From Eggerthellaceae bacterium UBA5906 (lineage in GTDB: Bacteria > Actinomycetota > Coriobacteriia > Coriobacteriales > Eggerthellaceae): a DNA stretch of 17,556 nucleotides. Under the pieces are notes generated by a model. That model saw nothing but the letters and a program-made list of their open reading frames with translations. It did no database searches and had not been told where the DNA came from. The translations under genes were made by a program, and so were the position numbers. The DNA lies in assembly GCA_002431805.1 (NCBI GenBank), contig DJEE01000130.1:1-17556 (forward strand), read 5' to 3'. Of this stretch, positions 14,353 to 17,556 are shown piece by piece; positions within the stretch are counted from its first letter, which is position 1, and every line of letters starts with the position of its first letter.

Positions 14353-14817
14353 GTGGCGCGCGAAAAAAAGCAAATCGCGAAAAACCGGAAGGCTTTCCAC
14401 GATTACGAGATCATCGAGACGTTCGAGGCGGGCATTGCGCTCACCGGTACGGAAGTATGCTCGCTGCGCGAAAACAATTGCCAACTCACCGATTGCTTCG
14501 TGCTCATTCGCAAGGGCGAGGCATGGCTGAATGGCCTGCATATCTCGCCGTATTCCCATGGAAACTTGAACAACCCCGATCCCGATCGCAAACGCAAGCT
14601 GCTGCTGCATCGCAAGCAGATTCGCTATCTTGAGCAAAAGACGCGCGAGGCGGGGCTGGCCATCGTGCCCATCGGAATTTATTTCGCGGCTAATGGTTTG
14701 GTGAAGTTGGAAATCGCGCTTGCTCGCGGCAAAAAGCTGCACGACAAGCGTCAGGCCATGGCGGAACGCGATTCGAAACGCGAAATCGCACGCGCGCTGA
14801 AGATGCGCTCGCGTTAG
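14353..14817 (+). CDS. smpB: SsrA-binding protein SmpB, copy 2
   Basis: Encodes 154 aa with the same landmarks as copy 1: KNRKAFHDYE, GTEVCSLREN, NPDPDRKRKLLLHRKQI, RGKKLHDKR and a basic tail AMAERDSKREIARALKMRSR. The SmpB tail and core are intact, and there is no frameshift. The start is GTG at 14353, with GAGAGG 6 nt upstream and an N-terminus that matches the other copy; an upstream ATG in frame would add 29 residues with no similarity. About 70% identical to copy 1 (roughly 104 of 147 aligned positions by hand). Whether each SmpB prefers its own tmRNA is unknown. Confidence 0.96.
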   Translation: MAREKKQIAKNRKAFHDYEIIETFEAGIALTGTEVCSLRENNCQLTDCFVLIRKGEAWLNGLHISPYSHGNLNNPDPDRKRKLLLHRKQIRYLEQKTREAGLAIVPIGIYFAANGLVKLEIALARGKKLHDKRQAMAERDSKREIARALKMRSR

Positions 14818-14860
14818 TTGACGTCAAGTGCCCCTCGGGGCTTGAACAGGGGGTTTATAG

Positions 14861-15541
14861 ATGGGAATTTTCAGGAAGGCGACTCGTTTGGGCGGCCGCG
14901 TGGCGAAAAACGCCGCGAAGCAAATCATCATGCCCGAAGACGAGAAATCGAAGAAAGATAAAAACGCGAAAGAAGAGCCTGCAGCGCCGCAGCATTCCGA
15001 CGCCGAATACGACGAGTTGCAAGAGAAATACAACGCGCTCATGACCGAGAAGTGGAAGGAATATTACAAAACCAGCTGCGACGGCGAGTGCGAAACCTGC
15101 GAATACTACGATTGGTGCCCCGACGACTTCGACGGCGTGTTCGAAGACGACGAGGCGCCCGCCGAAGAGGCCGTCGAGGTCGACGCGGCCGATGCGACTA
15201 TCGAGGCGGACGATGCCGATGAGCCAGAAGAGCCCGAGACGGACGATGACGACGCCGATCTCACCGATGAAGAGCGTGCCGCGAAAGCCGCTGCCGAGGC
15301 CTATTACGAAGACGGCTGCGACGGCGATTGCGACAACTGCGAGCATTACGATTGGTGCCCGGCCGAAGAGGAAAACGAAGACGACAAAGTGCTGTTCAAG
15401 GGCGTTACGCAGGGCGACGTGAAAGACATGGCCAAAGGCGGCGTGGAGCTCGCTCGCGAAACGGCGCTCGCCGCGCGCGATTTGAAAGAGGCGCTCGACG
15501 ACATCACGGGCGGCCTGAACATGAAAGACTTGCTGAAATAA
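14861..15541 (+). CDS. Acidic, cysteine-motif protein of unknown function between smpB and ssrA, copy 2
   Basis: Encodes 226 aa; not a family I recognise. It begins with a short basic amphipathic stretch (1-20), then turns strongly acidic. Two near-repeats hold C73-x3-C77-x2-C80-x5-C86 and C153-x3-C157-x2-C160-x5-C166, each written CDG.C..CE.YDWCP, suggesting two Cys4 metal sites. The last 20 residues match copy 1 without gaps, ending LLK. The ATG has AGGGGG 7 nt upstream. It follows smpB by 43 nt, not overlapping as in copy 1. Its neighbours again are smpB and ssrA, which supports a link with trans-translation, but no function can be named. No signal peptide. Confidence 0.85.
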   Translation: MGIFRKATRLGGRVAKNAAKQIIMPEDEKSKKDKNAKEEPAAPQHSDAEYDELQEKYNALMTEKWKEYYKTSCDGECETCEYYDWCPDDFDGVFEDDEAPAEEAVEVDAADATIEADDADEPEEPETDDDDADLTDEERAAKAAAEAYYEDGCDGDCDNCEHYDWCPAEEENEDDKVLFKGVTQGDVKDMAKGGVELARETALAARDLKEALDDITGGLNMKDLLK

Positions 15542-15626
15542 GTGGGACAAGTTCGCTCGAGGAACGCGTCAAATGCTCTGAGCGTTTAACACGTTTGGCG
15601 TTTTGGATGCGTAACGCGTTTGTGAT

Positions 15627-15654
15627 TTGACATCGCGAGCGACGTCGATACAAT
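15627..15654 (+). promoter_or_regulatory. Near-consensus promoter of ssrA copy 2
   Basis: TTGACA (15627-15632) and TACAAT (15649-15654) are 16 nt apart. Transcription would start near 15661, leaving a leader of about 85 nt before the mature tmRNA. That leader holds GTTGGG-GCAA-CCCAAC (15664-15679) and GGCGC-ATG-GCGCC (15726-15738). A weak hairpin at 15571-15587 may end the acidic-protein mRNA. Confidence 0.75.
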
Positions 15655-15745
15655 GGTGTTTCCGTTGGGGCAACCCAACACGGTGCTTGACAAAAGCATA
15701 TCGCATGGTGGACAGCACCCTCGCAGGCGCATGGCGCCGATTATT

Positions 15746-16114
15746 GGGGGCGACTGGTTTCGACATGGTACGTTTGAACTGAGGAGCAGGTCGTGGTCTC
15801 CTCGCCACGTAAAACAGGGGTAAAGTCAAGTTAATTGGCAAAAAATCTTATCAGAGCGCTCCTGCGCTCGCCATGGCTGCTTAATAGCACCTGGCACGTC
15901 AACCCCGGGTTGTCCCCGGCTCGGGCGCGACGTCATTTTAGGGGACTGCTTCAAAGCACGTAGCCTGTATGGCTTTGGAAAAGATCGAACGGGCTAGGAA
16001 GCTCGACGTTGGTTCGCGAACCGACCTCTTCCGAATTTCGATCGCGAAATAAGCTTGTAGAGCCTGAGCAAGAACGTAGTATGGACCGGAGTTCGATTCT
16101 CCGCGCCTCCACCA
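15746..16114 (+). ncRNA. ssrA: tmRNA, copy 2
   Basis: 369 nt with encoded CCA, the same length as copy 1. The acceptor stem is GGGGGCG/CGCCTCC. The tag frame runs from GGC at 15837 to the stop TAA at 15882-15884, with an in-frame TAG next: GKKSYQSAPALAMAA, differing from copy 1 at three positions. The first 65 nt are identical to copy 1 and the tRNA-like 3' end is nearly so. The 7-bp helix TTCGCGA (16013-16019) with TCGCGAA (16042-16048) occupies the same offsets as in copy 1 but differs from it by four compensatory base-pair changes, so pairing is under selection. It has its own promoter and terminator. Confidence 0.96.
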
Positions 16115-16118
16115 GTAT

Positions 16119-16156
16119 CAACAAAGGCGGGCTTATGGGTCCGCCTTTTCCGTTGT
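16119..16156 (+). terminator. Terminator of ssrA copy 2
   Basis: AAAGGCGG (16123-16130) pairs with CCGCCTTT (16141-16148) around 10 nt, followed by a short T run; CAAC and GTTG extend the structure outwards. It begins 5 nt after the tmRNA end. Confidence 0.75.
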
Positions 16157-16203
16157 TGACGTCGTGATATGCATTTGCCAGTTGATATTAATAAAGGAGA
16201 TTT

Positions 16204-17109
16204 GTGAACATTTCTTCTGACATAACGGCCGTTTCGGGCGACGCGCCTTACAGCGATGCGCCTATCGGCATTTTCGATTCGGGGTTCGGCGGGCTTACCG
16301 TGGCGCGCGAGATTGCCAAGGAGCTGCCCGAGGAATCCATCGTGTATTTCGGCGATACTGCGCGCTGCCCTTACGGGCCGCGCTCGCAGGAAGAAGTCGA
16401 TGGCTTCGTTCAGCAGATTTGTTCGTGGCTCGTGGGTCGCAAGGTGAAGCTGCTGGTAATTGCTTGCAATACCGCAACTGCCGCCGGCCTCAAGCATGCG
16501 CAGCAGCGTTTCAGCATTCCCGTGATCGGCGCCGTGGTGCCGGGCGCCCGCGCCGCCGCGCGCGCGACGAAGAACCGGCGCGTGGGCGTCATCGCCACGA
16601 AAGGCACGGTGGAATCGGGCTGCTACCCGCAGGCCATTCGCCACATCGATGCGGGTATCACGGTGTTTTCCACGGCCACGCCGAAGTTCGTTGATATCGT
16701 TGAGCAAGGCATTCGCATGTCGAAGGGCCCCATCGAAGACCTCACCAGCCTGGCCAGCAAGGTCTACATTCGTCCCGCGTTTCAAGAAATTGCGCGCGAC
16801 TATCTGGAGCCGTTGCGCCGCTGCGAGATAGACACGCTGGTGCTGGGCTGCACGCATTACCCCATGCTGAAAGCGCTTATTGGCGGCGTTATCGGCCACA
16901 ACGTGTTGCTCGTGTCATCCGCCGAGGAGATGGCGAAAGACGTGCGCGAAACGTTGCGCCTGCGTGGGGAATTCGCGCATCCAGGCAATGTGGCAACGCA
17001 CGAATTCTTTACGTCGTCGCCCAATTTGGACGATTTCCAGGCGTTTGGCTCGCGCGTGTTCAACGAACCCATCGCCAGGCCCACCTACATCGACCTTTCT
17101 CGCTTATAA
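16204..17109 (+). CDS. murI: Glutamate racemase, copy 2
   Basis: Encodes 301 aa. Both racemase cysteines are present: C88 in IACNT and C216 in LGCTH (H218), as is FDSGFGGLT (24-32). It makes D-glutamate for peptidoglycan. The start is GTG at 16204, with AAAGGAG 4 nt upstream; it carries 9 more residues than copy 1 before the shared APIG. The two copies align without gaps through the second active-site cysteine and diverge mostly in the last 60 residues. The gene follows ssrA and leads to rph, the usual murI-rph order. Both copies look active, unusual for an enzyme that cells normally need only once. Confidence 0.96.
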   Translation: MNISSDITAVSGDAPYSDAPIGIFDSGFGGLTVAREIAKELPEESIVYFGDTARCPYGPRSQEEVDGFVQQICSWLVGRKVKLLVIACNTATAAGLKHAQQRFSIPVIGAVVPGARAAARATKNRRVGVIATKGTVESGCYPQAIRHIDAGITVFSTATPKFVDIVEQGIRMSKGPIEDLTSLASKVYIRPAFQEIARDYLEPLRRCEIDTLVLGCTHYPMLKALIGGVIGHNVLLVSSAEEMAKDVRETLRLRGEFAHPGNVATHEFFTSSPNLDDFQAFGSRVFNEPIARPTYIDLSRL

Positions 17110-17114
17110 TTCAT

Positions 17115-17140
17115 AAGGCTGGCTTTGCGCCGGCCTTTTT
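17115..17140 (+). terminator. Hairpin terminator or attenuator between murI copy 2 and rph
   Basis: AAGGCTGGC and GCCGGCCTT form a 9-bp stem (one T-G pair) with a TTTGC loop, followed by TTT. If strong it would separate rph from murI; otherwise it dampens read-through. A second small hairpin GCGGAC-TT-GTCCGC (17150-17163) lies just before the rph ribosome site. Confidence 0.7.
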
Positions 17141-17179
17141 CGTGCATAGGCGGACTTGTCCGCTCGATAGGAGGAAATC

Positions 17180-17556
17180 ATGCTTGCAAACAGAGCAAAC
17201 GATCGCGACGAGCGCGCCATGCGCCCCGTGAAGCTCACGTGCAACGTAATGAAGAACGCCAACGGCAGCTGCCTGGCTGAATTCGGCGACACGCGCGTGC
17301 TGTGCACCGCCACCATCGAGGATCGCGCGCCGGGTTGGCGCAAGGGTTCGGGCAAGGGCTGGCTTACCGCCGAATATGCCATGCTGCCTGCTGCCGGCAA
17401 CAAGCGCACGCGCCGCGAGACGAATGGGCGCAATGGCCGCAGCATGGAAATCGAGCGTTTGATTGGGCGTAGCCTGCGCAACGTGTGCGACCTGAACGCC
17501 ATGGGCGGCGAAGTGACCATGACCATCGACTGCGATGTGCTGCAGGCCGATGGCGG
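17180..17556 (+). CDS. rph: Ribonuclease PH (partial, cut by the window end)
   Basis: The first 125 codons are present. RNase PH is a phosphorolytic 3'-5' exonuclease that trims tRNA precursors. Recognisable segments are MRPVKL near the N-terminus, the [12 protein letters not shown] strand, [13 protein letters not shown] (about 58-70), [18 protein letters not shown] and [11 protein letters not shown] at the cut. The ATG is preceded by AGGAGG at the proper distance. It follows murI by 70 nt with a hairpin between. The continuation, probably rdgB next, lies outside the window. Confidence 0.93.
   Translation, partial: MLANRANDRDERAMRPVKLTCNVMKNANGSCLAEFGDTRVLCTATIEDRAPGWRKGSGKGWLTAEYAMLPAAGNKRTRRETNGRNGRSMEIERLIGRSLRNVCDLNAMGGEVTMTIDCDVLQADG

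Overview
The window looks like part of a chromosome (or of a metagenome-assembled contig) from a high-GC, probably gut-associated actinobacterium of the Coriobacteriia, most likely Eggerthellaceae. This is inferred from GC-rich codon use, the gene set (murI/rph/rdgB, smpB/ssrA, DUF523, a NifX-like protein, a SWIM-SNF2 helicase, a choloylglycine-hydrolase-like enzyme) and possible leaderless promoters. No 16S or other marker is present, so the assignment is an inference. I see no transposase, phage, plasmid or CRISPR feature.

Layout. 1-6771, almost all on the minus strand, reads in gene direction: M42 aminopeptidase - smpB - acidic protein - tmRNA (ssrA) - L,D-transpeptidase - (ybaK on the plus strand) - murI - rdgB - tRNA-Pro - tRNA-Gly. 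6899-10576 is a mixed set of single genes: YhcH-like, DUF523, NifX-like, Nudix, and an exported Ntn hydrolase of the C45/choloylglycine type. 10835-14248 is a SWIM/SNF2 helicase. 14353-17556, all plus strand, reads smpB - acidic protein - ssrA - murI - rph (cut by the window end).

The main feature is that the block smpB - acidic protein - ssrA - murI is present twice, in opposite orientations, about 8-10 kb apart. The copies are diverged: SmpB about 70% and MurI about three-quarters identical by hand alignment, and the acidic proteins alike mainly at the C-terminus. Both nevertheless look functional. Both tmRNAs are 369 nt, share an identical first 65 nt, and differ in helix sequences by compensatory base-pair changes. 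They encode different tags, GKNNSQSAPALAMAA and GKKSYQSAPALAMAA. Either the genome carries two trans-translation cassettes, which would be unusual, or two related genomes have been joined in one contig. Read mapping would decide.

The gene between smpB and ssrA in both copies encodes a very acidic protein that I cannot assign to a known family. In copy 1 its start overlaps the smpB stop (ATGA). In copy 2 it carries two copies of a C-x3-C-x2-C-x5-C motif. A positionally conserved acidic partner of the basic SmpB/tmRNA machinery is the best candidate here for an undescribed component.
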